Positions 8,711 to 16,996 of a stretch of DNA of 64,000 nt are shown piece by piece (within the stretch, counting starts at the first letter, position 1; every line of letters begins with the position of its first letter). A program made the translations under genes and the position numbers. Below the pieces are notes generated by a model. The model saw only the letters and a list, made by a program, of their open reading frames with translations. It searched no databases and had not been told where the DNA came from. Origin of the DNA: Pseudomonas fluorescens. Lineage in GTDB: Bacteria > Pseudomonadota > Gammaproteobacteria > Pseudomonadales > Pseudomonadaceae. Location: positions 1,426,001 to 1,490,000 of the forward strand of contig NZ_CP008896.1 in the NCBI RefSeq assembly GCF_000730425.1. The letters are read 5' to 3'.

Positions 8711-8842
8711 ATCTTTTTTGAAAAAAATTCATTTTATTTAAGGGGTTAGGGGAATTTGCAGACCAAGCGCCTTTGCCCTCACGTCCTGGCGTGCGAGAAT
8801 GCGCGCACTTTTCCTCCCCCTCTCGATGGTTAATCACGCGTA

Positions 8843-9697
8843 ATGACTGCACAACTTATCGACGGCAAATCAATCGCCGCCAGCCTGCGCCAGCAGATCG
8901 CCAAACGTGTCGCCGAGCGTCGCCAGCAAGGCCTGCGCACGCCGGGGCTCGCGGTGATTCTGGTCGGCAGCGATCCCGCCTCCCAGGTTTATGTCTCGCA
9001 CAAGCGTAAAGACTGTGAGGAGGTCGGCTTTATTTCCAAGGCCTACGACTTGCCTTCCGATACCACCCAACAGGCCCTCACCGACCTGATCGACGGCCTC
9101 AACGACGATCCGAACATTGATGGCATCCTGCTGCAATTGCCGCTGCCAGAGCATCTGGATGCCTCCTTGTTGCTGGAGCGCATCCGCCCCGACAAGGACG
9201 TCGATGGTTTCCATCCTTATAACGTCGGCCGCCTGGCCCAGCGCATCCCCCTGCTACGCCCCTGCACGCCGAAGGGCATCATGACCCTGCTGGAAAGCAC
9301 TGGCGTCGACCTTTATGGCCTGGATGCGGTGGTAGTGGGCGCTTCCAACATTGTCGGTCGCCCGATGGCCATGGAGTTGCTGCTGGCCGGCTGCACCGTC
9401 ACCGTCACCCACCGTTTCACCAAGGACCTGGCCGGCCACGTCGGTCGTGCCGATCTGGTGGTGGTCGCTGCCGGCAAGCCGGGCCTGGTCAAGGGTGAGT
9501 GGATCAAGCAAGGCGCCATCGTGATCGACGTCGGCATCAACCGCCAGGACGATGGCAAGCTGGTGGGCGACGTGGTGTATGAAACCGCCCTGCCCCGTGC
9601 CGGCTGGATCACCCCGGTGCCAGGCGGTGTAGGCCCGATGACCCGTGCATGCCTGCTGGAAAATACGTTGTACGCAGCCGAAACCTTGCACGGCTGA
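8843..9697 (+). CDS. folD: Bifunctional methylenetetrahydrofolate dehydrogenase / methenyltetrahydrofolate cyclohydrolase
   Basis: FolD interconverts 5,10-methylene-THF and 10-formyl-THF in the cytoplasm, supplying one-carbon units and NADPH. The 284-aa sequence has the family signatures: [13 protein letters not shown] with Tyr50 and catalytic Lys54, the QLPLP segment, [13 protein letters not shown], the Rossmann motif [12 protein letters not shown] and [10 protein letters not shown] near the C-terminus. Length is normal. The ATG at 8843 has only a weak ribosome-binding site. It is monocistronic, divergent from the tRNA operon, and followed by a strong terminator. Confidence 0.97.
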   Translation: MTAQLIDGKSIAASLRQQIAKRVAERRQQGLRTPGLAVILVGSDPASQVYVSHKRKDCEEVGFISKAYDLPSDTTQQALTDLIDGLNDDPNIDGILLQLPLPEHLDASLLLERIRPDKDVDGFHPYNVGRLAQRIPLLRPCTPKGIMTLLESTGVDLYGLDAVVVGASNIVGRPMAMELLLAGCTVTVTHRFTKDLAGHVGRADLVVVAAGKPGLVKGEWIKQGAIVIDVGINRQDDGKLVGDVVYETALPRAGWITPVPGGVGPMTRACLLENTLYAAETLHG

Positions 9698-9778
9698 TCA
9701 CCCGCAGCCCCCAAAGAGCCCCGCCTTGACGCAATGCTGTCCACTCAAGCGCTTGAGGCCACGCCGGGCTATCCGAGA

Positions 9779-9815
9779 AATCCGCTGCCCGATACCTGGC
9801 AGCGGATTTTTTATT
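9779..9815 (+). terminator. Rho-independent terminator after folD
   Basis: An 11-bp stem (AATCCGCTGCC with GGCAGCGGATT) and an 8-nt loop are followed by TTTTTTATT on the plus strand, about 80 nt after the folD stop. Confidence 0.9.
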
Positions 9816-9947
9816 CTGGCTCGACAGACTTGGCTTACGCCTTAGGAACAATACGTCGCGCTTTTTGCGGATTCGCAGCCTAAGTTGACTCCAGCGCCAG
9901 ATTGTTCGGGCTGCGGGCTGACCTCGGGAAACTCGACCTGGTCGACT

Positions 9948-11162
9948 TCAGGAAGTGCCGTTCCACAGTTGTTCAAGCTTGCGGAAGTTCCAGTTCTCCG
10001 GTGACTCACGAGCAACAATGCGCTCTTCGTCTGATCGGGCCAGATCGACGATGCTCTGGGGTAGATGCTGTTTTGACCGGGCGGAAAAAAACACTTTCAC
10101 CTTCGGCCTGAGCAGCGATTCAGGGTGTTGCTCAATGACCACCGCCAAGCGTCCACTGCTCAAACGCACCAAGGAGCCCACCGGATAAATGCCGATGCTT
10201 TTTACCAGCGCCTGGAGTACGGACTGAGATAGGTGGCCAGTCCAACTGGACATGCGCTGCAGCGCTTCGGCCGGGTCCCATCCCTGGTTGTAGGGGCGAT
10301 TCGACGTCACTGCGTCATAAACATCGCAGACAGCCCCCATTTGAGCGTAAAGGCTGATCTGCGCGCCAGCCAGGCCGTGCGGGTAACCACTCCCATCAAT
10401 CTTCTCATGATGGTGCAAGCACACATCAAGCACCAGCGCACTTAGCTGCGGATTCTGCCGGAGTATGGCACCACCGGCCACGGGGTGGCGCTTGACCTGT
10501 TCGTACTCGTTAGCTGAAAGCTTTGCCGGTTTGTTGAGGATGTTCTCAGGTATTGCAAGCTTGCCTATGTCATGCAACAAGCCCGCAATCCCGGCCTGGT
10601 GCACTTGCTCCTGCGTGAGCCCCAATTGCCGCGCCACTGAAACCATCAGCGCACAAACCGCCACCGAATGCATGTAGGTGTAGTCGTCTGACGTTTTAAG
10701 ACGCGCCAGGCTGATCAGCGCATCAGGATGACGCACCAGCGAGGTAGAAATATCCTTCACCAGGCCATCCACCTGCTCCATTTCAATGGCCTGGCCCAAA
10801 CGGACCTCCTGAAACATCGCCATTACCGCTGCTTTCGAGTGAGCACAGAGCTTGAGCGCTCGCTGTAGCTCCTCCTCTCGTGGCACCTGCTGCGGTGGCG
10901 CATCGAAAGCAGGCGCAACCACAGTGTTCATTGATGCGACTCTGATTGATGGATCCTCTTGCGCCACTTCCTGCAAAACATCCAATCCCCTGGACAAATC
11001 GATCCACAGACCACTGAGAGCAGAACAGCGCAAGCGCTGGTAGTCACGCTGACTATTCAGCAGAAAGCCGGCCTTGAGGAATGAGTGGTCCAACCAAGAT
11101 CCGCAGAATCGGTGGATGTACATCCCCATCCGTAACTGCGTAATGGATATACGCTTTAGCAC
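9948..11162 (-). CDS. HD-GYP domain protein, predicted cyclic di-GMP phosphodiesterase
   Basis: The 404-aa protein starts at a GTG (11162) with a good GGAGG site. An N-terminal DUF3391-like region (about 1-120) precedes the HD-GYP domain. The domain keeps the metal-binding His-Asp (LLHDIGK, His197-Asp198), His165 in MHSVAV, the HLHHHEKIDGSGYP stretch and the signature GYP at 259-261. HD-GYP enzymes hydrolyse c-di-GMP to GMP and tend to favour motility over biofilm. No receiver or membrane segment is seen, so it is likely cytoplasmic. The chemoreceptor gene directly upstream on the same strand suggests a link to motility, but this is inference from proximity. Confidence 0.9.
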   Translation of the reverse strand: MLKRISITQLRMGMYIHRFCGSWLDHSFLKAGFLLNSQRDYQRLRCSALSGLWIDLSRGLDVLQEVAQEDPSIRVASMNTVVAPAFDAPPQQVPREEELQRALKLCAHSKAAVMAMFQEVRLGQAIEMEQVDGLVKDISTSLVRHPDALISLARLKTSDDYTYMHSVAVCALMVSVARQLGLTQEQVHQAGIAGLLHDIGKLAIPENILNKPAKLSANEYEQVKRHPVAGGAILRQNPQLSALVLDVCLHHHEKIDGSGYPHGLAGAQISLYAQMGAVCDVYDAVTSNRPYNQGWDPAEALQRMSSWTGHLSQSVLQALVKSIGIYPVGSLVRLSSGRLAVVIEQHPESLLRPKVKVFFSARSKQHLPQSIVDLARSDEERIVARESPENWNFRKLEQLWNGTS

Positions 11163-11257
11163 GGTAATACCTCCGAACCTGACTCAGCGCTCCCCTTGAG
11201 GTAAGCCGCGCTGAGCAATGACGCTCCTTGCTACGATGGATCCTTGCCTCTGCGTAC

Positions 11258-12880
11258 TTACAAAGAGAAGCGCGTGACCAGCTTGTTGAGGCTCACAGCC
11301 AGGCTCGACAACTCCCCGCTGGCAATAGAGGTCTGGCTGGCGGCCGATGAACTTTGCAGCGAGAGGTCTCGGATGCTCATTAGGTTCTGATCCACCGAGC
11401 GCGCCACCTGAGCTTGCTCCTCCGAAGCGGTAGCAATCATCAGGTTACGTTCGTTGATATCGCTGATGGCCTGAGCAATCTGCCCAATGGCAATTCCCGC
11501 GTCATGAGCAATTGCCAGAGTCTCACCAGCGTCCACGCTGCTTTGCTGCATGGACAACATGGCGTTGTTCGAGCCGGACTGGATGCCCTGGATCATCAGC
11601 TCAATTTCCTGGGTCGACAGCTGGGTGCGGTGCGCAAGGGCACGGACTTCATCAGCAACCACCGCGAAACCGCGGCCCTGCTCTCCAGCTCGCGCGGCCT
11701 CGATAGCGGCGTTGAGAGCCAACAAATTGGTCTGCTCGGCAATCGATCGGATCACGTCCAACACCCTGGTGATGTCCTGAGCCTGCTGGGCCAAACCCGC
11801 CATCTCGATCCGGGTGTTTTCCACCGTGCCCGTGAGCTTTTCAATCGATTCGATAGTCTGTTCTACTCGCTCGCGGCCCATACCGGCCGAACGCTCAGAA
11901 GCCTGGGTTGACTGCGAAGCAGACACGGCGTTACGCGCGACCTCTTCCACTGCAGCTGTCATTTCATTGACCGCCGTAGCGGCCATCTCTGTCTCCATGC
12001 TCTGCTGTTGAATGCCAGCGTTGGATTCACGGGTTATCGCACTCATTTCCTCGGCGGCCGAGGCCAACTGGGTCGATGAGTCGGCAATATGGCGGATGGT
12101 CGACTTGAGGCTGTCGAGCATAGCCTGGGTCGATCGTTGCAACTCAGTCAGCTCATCCTGGCCGCTGACATCAACCTGCGTACGCAGATCGCCTTCGGCA
12201 ATTTTTTGCGTGGCAGCCAGCAGTGATTGCACAGGACGAATAATGCTGCGAGTGAACAGGATCGCAATCAGCAACGTCAGGATAATTGCCATGACAATGA
12301 TCGTTGCCGTAAGCAGCAATCCGTTGTCGAACTGCTGGTTGGCGAGGATCGCGGACTGCTCAGCGCCGCTTTCATTAATACGGATCAACTCGTCGATGGA
12401 AGCCTGCAGGTTGTTAGCCAACGGCACGGTCACTTGGTTAATGTACTTTTGACTCTGCTCATCAGTATTGGTCTTGCTGTTGTCAATCAATACCACCAGT
12501 TTTTCCAGATAATCCCGAGCACCGCGCTGGACTTGCTCATAAACGGATCTTTCTTCGTTGCCGGAAATCAGTGGCTCATAATCACTGATGGCCTGAGCCA
12601 GGGTGTTCTTAAGGGCATATAAACGAGTTAGAGAGGCATCTTTCTGGCTGTCACTTTCGGTAGCGTAATGCAGTGCATCCAAACGAACGCGCAATGTTAC
12701 CGCTTCTATTTTCCCGGCCTGCCTGACGCTGGGTAGCCAGTTGGTTTGAAGCGCTACCGTCGCTTCGTGAATCTGTTGCATTTTCCACAATGCCAGCCCC
12801 CCCAGACTGACCAACAACAAGCAGATGGCGCCAAAACTCAAGAGCGCCCGAGAAGCCAGCTTCAAATTTCTTATCACCAT
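11258..12880 (-). CDS. Methyl-accepting chemotaxis protein
   Basis: This is a transmembrane chemoreceptor that signals to CheA/CheW. The start is placed at the ATG at 12880, with AGG eight bases upstream; an upstream TTG is less likely. A first membrane segment (about residues 8-28) precedes a helical periplasmic domain of the four-helix-bundle MCP type (about 35-180). A second membrane segment (about 185-210), a HAMP domain and the cytoplasmic signalling domain follow. The hairpin tip is recognisable as EQTNLLALNAAIEAARAGEQ. The ligand cannot be deduced. The protein is about 540 aa, normal for the class, and lacks a C-terminal CheR-binding pentapeptide. Confidence 0.93.
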   Translation of the reverse strand: MVIRNLKLASRALLSFGAICLLLVSLGGLALWKMQQIHEATVALQTNWLPSVRQAGKIEAVTLRVRLDALHYATESDSQKDASLTRLYALKNTLAQAISDYEPLISGNEERSVYEQVQRGARDYLEKLVVLIDNSKTNTDEQSQKYINQVTVPLANNLQASIDELIRINESGAEQSAILANQQFDNGLLLTATIIVMAIILTLLIAILFTRSIIRPVQSLLAATQKIAEGDLRTQVDVSGQDELTELQRSTQAMLDSLKSTIRHIADSSTQLASAAEEMSAITRESNAGIQQQSMETEMAATAVNEMTAAVEEVARNAVSASQSTQASERSAGMGRERVEQTIESIEKLTGTVENTRIEMAGLAQQAQDITRVLDVIRSIAEQTNLLALNAAIEAARAGEQGRGFAVVADEVRALAHRTQLSTQEIELMIQGIQSGSNNAMLSMQQSSVDAGETLAIAHDAGIAIGQIAQAISDINERNLMIATASEEQAQVARSVDQNLMSIRDLSLQSSSAASQTSIASGELSSLAVSLNKLVTRFSL

Positions 12881-13340
12881 AAACAGCACCTGCAATGAGA
12901 GTGATACTGCGGATTAAGTTCGACTCCCTGTCGGCTTGATATCAGTCTGACTACTGGCCAAATAAAAAAGTTGGTTACAAAATAAAATATTTTTTCAGGC
13001 ATCTACATGCTCAAACTTTGAGCCGTTTGACCATGATAAGACCCTTTCTCAAACACAAAGGTGGTGCTTACCACAAACCCAAAGAACAATTTGGCCCGTC
13101 ATTGGGTTGCTGGTTAAACGCTGCGGGTATTGTCTGCTGGGACGACGGTGGCCTTCTGGAAAAACATCGAATTTATCGAACAAAACCTTCCATATTTTCC
13201 CCTATAACTTTAACGATAATCAGATAGAACATACGGGCAATTCACATTAGACGCAGGATGGGATGGTGGGACGGATAACTAACCTGATCAATCTCTTCAT
13301 GGGCAAACCAGTTCAAAACACACCTCAAGAGGACACACGC
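12881..13340. other. Divergent intergenic region between the chemoreceptor gene and wrbA
   Basis: About 460 bp with no convincing gene. A 69-codon plus-strand frame at 13018-13227 has no ribosome-binding site or recognisable features. The region presumably holds promoters for both divergent genes; no clear promoter pair was identified. Confidence 0.5.
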
Positions 13341-13940
13341 ATGGCGAAGGTATTGGTTCTTTATCATTCGATGTACGGCCATATCGAAACGATGGCTCAA
13401 AGTGTGGCTGAGGGCGCCCGAAGCGTTGCGGGGGTCGAGGTCACGGTGAAACGCGTACCGGAGACAATGGACCCGCAAGCTTTCAAGGCAGCCTACGGCA
13501 AAGAAAACCAGAGCGCTGCCGTTGCCACGCCAGATGAATTGGGCAACTACGACGCAATCATCATTGGCACCCCGACTCGCTTCGGCAATATGTCAGGCCA
13601 GATGCGCAGCTTTCTGGATCAGACCGGCGGCCTTTGGGCCAAGGGCGGGCTGGTTGGCAAACTGGCCAGCGTATTCACTTCGACCGGTACCGGCGGCGGT
13701 GAGGAGATGACCATTACGTCCACATGGACCACTCTGGCTCACCACGGCATGATCATCGTGCCAATCGGCTACAGCACGCCGGCCTTGTTCGATATCTCCA
13801 CCGTCAGCGGCGGAACACCTTATGGCGCCTCGACCCTTGCCGGCGGCGACGGCTCACGCCAACCTGACGCACGCGAGCTAAGCATTGCTCAACACCAAGG
13901 TCAGTATGTAGCGCAACTGGCGGTCAAGCTGTTCAAGTAA
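13341..13940 (+). CDS. wrbA: NAD(P)H:quinone oxidoreductase, flavoprotein WrbA
   Basis: WrbA is a tetrameric FMN-dependent quinone reductase thought to protect against quinone redox stress. The start is the ATG at 13341 ([19 protein letters not shown], 199 aa), preceded by AAGAGGA; the frame runs open 26 codons further up without family similarity. It has the flavodoxin-like phosphate-binding loop in [12 protein letters not shown], the [13 protein letters not shown] motif that contacts FMN, and the conserved STGTGGGEE and [10 protein letters not shown] segments. Length is typical. It is monocistronic. Confidence 0.96.
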   Translation: MAKVLVLYHSMYGHIETMAQSVAEGARSVAGVEVTVKRVPETMDPQAFKAAYGKENQSAAVATPDELGNYDAIIIGTPTRFGNMSGQMRSFLDQTGGLWAKGGLVGKLASVFTSTGTGGGEEMTITSTWTTLAHHGMIIVPIGYSTPALFDISTVSGGTPYGASTLAGGDGSRQPDARELSIAQHQGQYVAQLAVKLFK

Positions 13941-13982
13941 GCAAGCCCAAAAGGTCGATGGAAGGGCTTCAATTTCATTTGG

Positions 13983-14237
13983 CTATTGACCTTTTTTGGC
14001 TTTTTTCGGCATGGCGGTCCTGCAATTGGCGCTCACTGAGTTCAATTGCCAGCGTGCCGCCAGGCCTTTTCCTGCCGACGGTGGCAATAGAAGCCCGCTG
14101 GGACAGCAGCATTGCCACCTGAGCGGCAGGCCCGAGCCATCGGGCAACTCCGAAATCATTGGGGTAATCACTGGCGGCGAACTCATCGCCTTGACGTTTA
14201 ATCGACTGCCAGTGTGGATCGAACAAACCGTTCTCAC
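13983..14237 (-). CDS. Possible small hypothetical protein overlapping the zinc-ribbon gene stop
   Basis: An 84-codon frame starts at a GTG that overlaps the stop of the zinc-ribbon gene (GTGA), suggesting translational coupling. The product ends in a basic tail (MPKKAKKGQ) and contains a Cys-rich WQCCCPSG segment. I do not recognise a family. A second minus-strand frame at 13975-14253 (92 codons) and a plus-strand frame at 13996-14364 overlap it, and I cannot decide which, if any, is translated. Third-position GC slightly favours this frame. Confidence 0.3.
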   Translation of the reverse strand: MRTVCSIHTGSRLNVKAMSSPPVITPMISELPDGSGLPLRWQCCCPSGLLLPPSAGKGLAARWQLNSVSANCRTAMPKKAKKGQ

Positions 14238-14494
14238 CCACGTTCGCTACCACATTGAGAGCAAAACTTTGCCCCGGCTGCCATCACTGCATTGCACTGC
14301 CCGCAACTGGCTGGCCCCAATGAAGCGCCACATTGCCGGCAAAAACGTGCACCGCCCACATTAATGGTTCGGCAACCGAGGCAAGGTGTACCGGAGACCG
14401 GTTGGCTTTCACCTTGTTCGTTGTAGCGTCCACCGTGTGAGCCACCATGCCCGCGATTGTGGTGACCGCCTAACATCTGCTTAAAAAAGCTCAT
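14234..14494 (-). CDS. Small double zinc-ribbon protein
   Basis: This 86-aa protein has a His/Gly-rich N-terminus (MSFFKQMLGGHHNRGHGG) and then two CxxC pairs typical of zinc-ribbon modules: CLGC with CRQCG, and CGQC with CSQCG. Such modules are structural zinc binders; the partner or target is unknown. The ATG at 14494 gives a conventional start. It may be co-transcribed with the uncertain small frame downstream. I cannot assign a function. Confidence 0.78.
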   Translation of the reverse strand: MSFFKQMLGGHHNRGHGGSHGGRYNEQGESQPVSGTPCLGCRTINVGGARFCRQCGASLGPASCGQCNAVMAAGAKFCSQCGSERG

Positions 14495-14870
14495 GGGTGC
14501 ATCTCCGATTTAGTGTGTTTCAAGATTAAAAACCCTGAAGTAACTTTAGAGTCAATACACCGTTCACCGTTATTTTTGCAGCGCTCTCCATTTGCTGTGC
14601 GAACCGCGATCACCAAAGCCAGATTGCGTTGAGCATCGCAAAGCGCTCGTGTGTGCCCCGCAAGGTCTCAGTACAACAGCCACCACATATATGCCAAACA
14701 CCTGTCGCCAACTACCGACTGCTGGTACAGGCTCAACCAATCATCGGCTTACAGCCTTTATTTAAAGGCTCTCTATCAGTTTCTGATCCATACTAATAAT
14801 ATGTAACGCGATTTTTCATAAAGCCGGCGACGCTCCCGGTGCTTTTCTACCTTTTAGCGAGTTCATCCGC
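14495..14870. other. Intergenic region upstream of pbpG
   Basis: About 375 bp between the divergent zinc-ribbon gene and pbpG, with no convincing ORF, repeat or RNA gene. It must hold the promoters of both genes; none could be defined with confidence. Confidence 0.45.
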
Positions 14871-15794
14871 GTGAATATTCGTCTCTCTCTTGTCAGCCTG
14901 TTCTTCGCATTCGCAGGTACTGTCGCCAACGCCAGCGAAACCACCCTAGCCCCCCGGGACATTTCGCAACTGCACATCGCCTCGGGCAGCGCGATGCTGG
15001 TGGACCTGCAAACCAACAAGGTGATCTACGCCAGCAACCCCGACGTCGTCGTACCGATTGCTTCTGTCACCAAATTGATGACCGGTATGGTGGTGCTGGA
15101 CGCCAAACAGAATATGGATGAGTACATCTCCATCAACATCAGCGACACCCCGGAAATGAAAGGGGTGTTCTCACGGGTCAAGCTCAACAGCGAGATGCCG
15201 CGCAAGGAGATGCTACTGATCACCCTGATGTCCTCGGAAAACCGTGCCGCCGCCAGCCTGGCCCACCACTATCCGGGCGGCTATGCAGCGTTTATTGCCG
15301 CGATGAACGCCAAGGCCAAGGCCCTGGGCATGACCAGCACCCATTATGTCGAGCCCACCGGCCTGTCGATCCATAACGTGTCCACTGCCCGCGACTTGAG
15401 CAAGCTGGTGCAGGCCGCGCACAAATATCCGCTGCTTACCCAATTGAGCACCACCAAGGAAAAAACCGTGTCGTTCCGCAAGCCCAGCTACACCCTGGGT
15501 TTTTCCAATACCGACCACCTGGTCAACCGCCCCAACTGGGACATCAAGCTGACCAAGACCGGCTTTACCAATCAGGCCGGCCACTGCCTGGTGTTGGTCA
15601 CAAGCATGGGTAACCGCCTCGTGTCGCTGGTGATCCTCGATGCCTTCGGCAAGTTCACCCACTTTGCCGATGCCAGCCGCATTCGCAAGTGGATCGAAAC
15701 CGGCAAGAGCGGCTCGGTGCCGGACGTTGCCCTGCAATACAAGGCAGACAAGAACCTCAAGGCCCGGCAGACCGGAGTCGTCCAGTCACGCTGA
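14871..15794 (+). CDS. pbpG: D-alanyl-D-alanine endopeptidase (penicillin-binding protein 7 type)
   Basis: This periplasmic serine DD-endopeptidase of the S11 family cleaves D-Ala-meso-DAP cross-links in peptidoglycan. The 307-aa product begins at GTG with a signal peptide (hydrophobic core about 5-20, cleavage near ANA-SE). All three penicillin-binding motifs are present: SxxK at Ser65-Lys68 (SVTK), SxN at Ser122-Asn124 (SEN) and KTG at 229-231 followed by FTN. Length agrees with PbpG. It is monocistronic and convergent with the C39-like lipoprotein gene, with a shared terminator hairpin. Confidence 0.93.
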   Translation: MNIRLSLVSLFFAFAGTVANASETTLAPRDISQLHIASGSAMLVDLQTNKVIYASNPDVVVPIASVTKLMTGMVVLDAKQNMDEYISINISDTPEMKGVFSRVKLNSEMPRKEMLLITLMSSENRAAASLAHHYPGGYAAFIAAMNAKAKALGMTSTHYVEPTGLSIHNVSTARDLSKLVQAAHKYPLLTQLSTTKEKTVSFRKPSYTLGFSNTDHLVNRPNWDIKLTKTGFTNQAGHCLVLVTSMGNRLVSLVILDAFGKFTHFADASRIRKWIETGKSGSVPDVALQYKADKNLKARQTGVVQSR

Positions 15795-15815
15795 TACGCG
15801 GCTTGCAGGCACAAA

Positions 15816-15839
15816 AAACGGCGCCCTCGGGCGCCGTTT
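15816..15839. terminator. Bidirectional terminator between pbpG and the C39-like gene
   Basis: A 10-bp perfect stem (AAACGGCGCC with GGCGCCGTTT) closes a CTCG loop. On the minus strand it is followed by a run of T. On the plus strand the T-tract is short. It is 3 nt from the stop of the minus-strand gene. Confidence 0.85.
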
Positions 15840-15842
15840 GCG

Positions 15843-16550
15843 TTAGGGCTGCTTCGACCTTTGCGCCATCACCTTGAGGGCCTGGGCTGCCGCCTGTTCC
15901 TGGCCAGCCTGGGCGGTTGCGTTGGCTGCCTGCTGCCACCTCCCCGCATCCAGGTTGGCCGGTAACTGGCTTGGACGCTGTACCAGCACCGCCCACTGCC
16001 CGGCGCTTTTCCAGGCAGCCTCGAAGTCGCTGAACGCCACCGGGCGCCGCCGGTCCCTTGCGACTCGCAACAACACCGTGCTGTTTTGCTGGTTGAAGCC
16101 CACCAGCACCGCATAACGCGACTCGGTCCATAGTGTCGAGCCTTCAGTGATCCGCACCATCACCGGGTATCCAGCCGCCACCTGCGCCAACAGCGCTGTC
16201 AGCCGGGTATCCAGCGGATACACCAGCATTCCGTACTCACGGGCCAGTACCTGCATGTTGCGCTCAAGGTCGGCTTCCCCACCCGGCAGGTGCAATGGTT
16301 TATCCAGCAGGCCCGGTGTAATCACAATGCCTTGTTGCGACAGCATGCTGGCCAGGGCTGCCGGCCCTCCCTGGTAGGTATCGCCACGAAACGCCGGCAC
16401 GCCGTTGAGCTCTACGCGCTCGGGCAGGCCCTGGATTTTCGAGGGCGTGGGATGCCCGGCACAGGCGGCCAGTCCGAGGACGCAGGCAGCCACCAGCGAG
16501 GTTTTTTTGAGACTCGACCGTAAACGCAACTTCTTCACTCTCTTGATCAT
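15843..16550 (-). CDS. C39-like peptidase-fold lipoprotein lacking catalytic residues
   Basis: The start is set at the ATG at 16550 (MIKRVKKLRLRSSL), giving 235 aa; a longer frame lacks a sensible N-terminus. A signal peptide with lipobox LAAC (Cys30) predicts an outer- or inner-membrane lipoprotein. The rest matches the peptidase C39-like papain fold seen in Pseudomonas lipoproteins: VPAFRGDTYQGGPAALASM, then RYAVLVGF and a WAVLV strand. The nucleophile Cys normally found before GPAAL is Gly61, and the His normally before YAV is Arg145, so it is probably not a peptidase. An Ala/Gln-rich C-terminal tail follows. The role is unknown; binding or scaffolding is a guess. Confidence 0.7.
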   Translation of the reverse strand: MIKRVKKLRLRSSLKKTSLVAACVLGLAACAGHPTPSKIQGLPERVELNGVPAFRGDTYQGGPAALASMLSQQGIVITPGLLDKPLHLPGGEADLERNMQVLAREYGMLVYPLDTRLTALLAQVAAGYPVMVRITEGSTLWTESRYAVLVGFNQQNSTVLLRVARDRRRPVAFSDFEAAWKSAGQWAVLVQRPSQLPANLDAGRWQQAANATAQAGQEQAAAQALKVMAQRSKQP

Positions 16551-16741
16551 CTGCGGGCTGGGGCGTTGATCATAGGGTGCTCTTGGGCGCTGGTATAGCC
16601 TTGGACAGCAGTAAAAAGCCCGGGATAGAGCAAACAAGTTGGACGTACTCGACCATTGGTCAATAGCACGCAACCGGGAGGCAGCTAGACTGTCCACTGC
16701 AAAGACAGTGTGTGCCCTGCACAGGGCAAAAGGAGGCACTT

Positions 16742-16903
16742 ATGAGCCTGACAACCACGATTTTCCTGCTGGTGCTTGGCTGGCTGGCCGTCGCCGGCGC
16801 CATGTTGTGGGGGGTGTTGCGAGTGACCCGCCGTCATCATCATCCACAGCCCAAACCCGCTGCACGCGCCAAGGCCCACAAGCCAGTCGCACATCACGCC
16901 TGA
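16742..16903 (+). CDS. Small single-pass membrane protein, hypothetical
   Basis: This 53-aa protein starts at the ATG at 16742 after a strong AGGAGG site. It has one hydrophobic segment (about 5-27, TIFLLVLGWLAVAGAMLWGV) and a basic, His-rich cytoplasmic tail (RRHHHPQPK and following). I recognise no family. The good ribosome-binding site, Pseudomonas-like codon use and single transmembrane helix argue that it is real. It is divergent from the C39-like gene and followed by a REP pair. Confidence 0.65.
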   Translation: MSLTTTIFLLVLGWLAVAGAMLWGVLRVTRRHHHPQPKPAARAKAHKPVAHHA

Positions 16904-16906
16904 CCC

Positions 16907-16993
16907 GTAGGAGCCGGCTGGCCGGCGATAGCAACCTGTCAGCCGACGCAGGCTACCCGATAGATCGCCGTCACCGGCCAGCCGGCGTCTACC
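16907..16993. repeat. REP inverted pair (GTAGGAGCCGGCTTGCCGGCGAT family)
   Basis: GTAGGAGCCGGCTGGCCGGC is followed about 35 nt later by its inverse ending in GGCGTCTAC. It sits directly between the small membrane gene and the stop of the ureidopropionase-like gene. Confidence 0.85.
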
Positions 16994-16996
16994 GGT

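Noticed and set aside
12895..12895. TTG start of the chemoreceptor gene
   Set aside because: An ATG five codons downstream (12880) has a better spaced AGG and a typical MCP N-terminus.
12929..12960. Sigma-28 (FliA) promoter for the chemoreceptor
   Set aside because: A GCCGACAG element resembles the -10 box but the -35 region is poor; not supported.
13018..13227. 69-codon plus-strand frame between the receptor and wrbA
   Set aside because: No ribosome-binding site, no recognisable segment, and atypical codon use.
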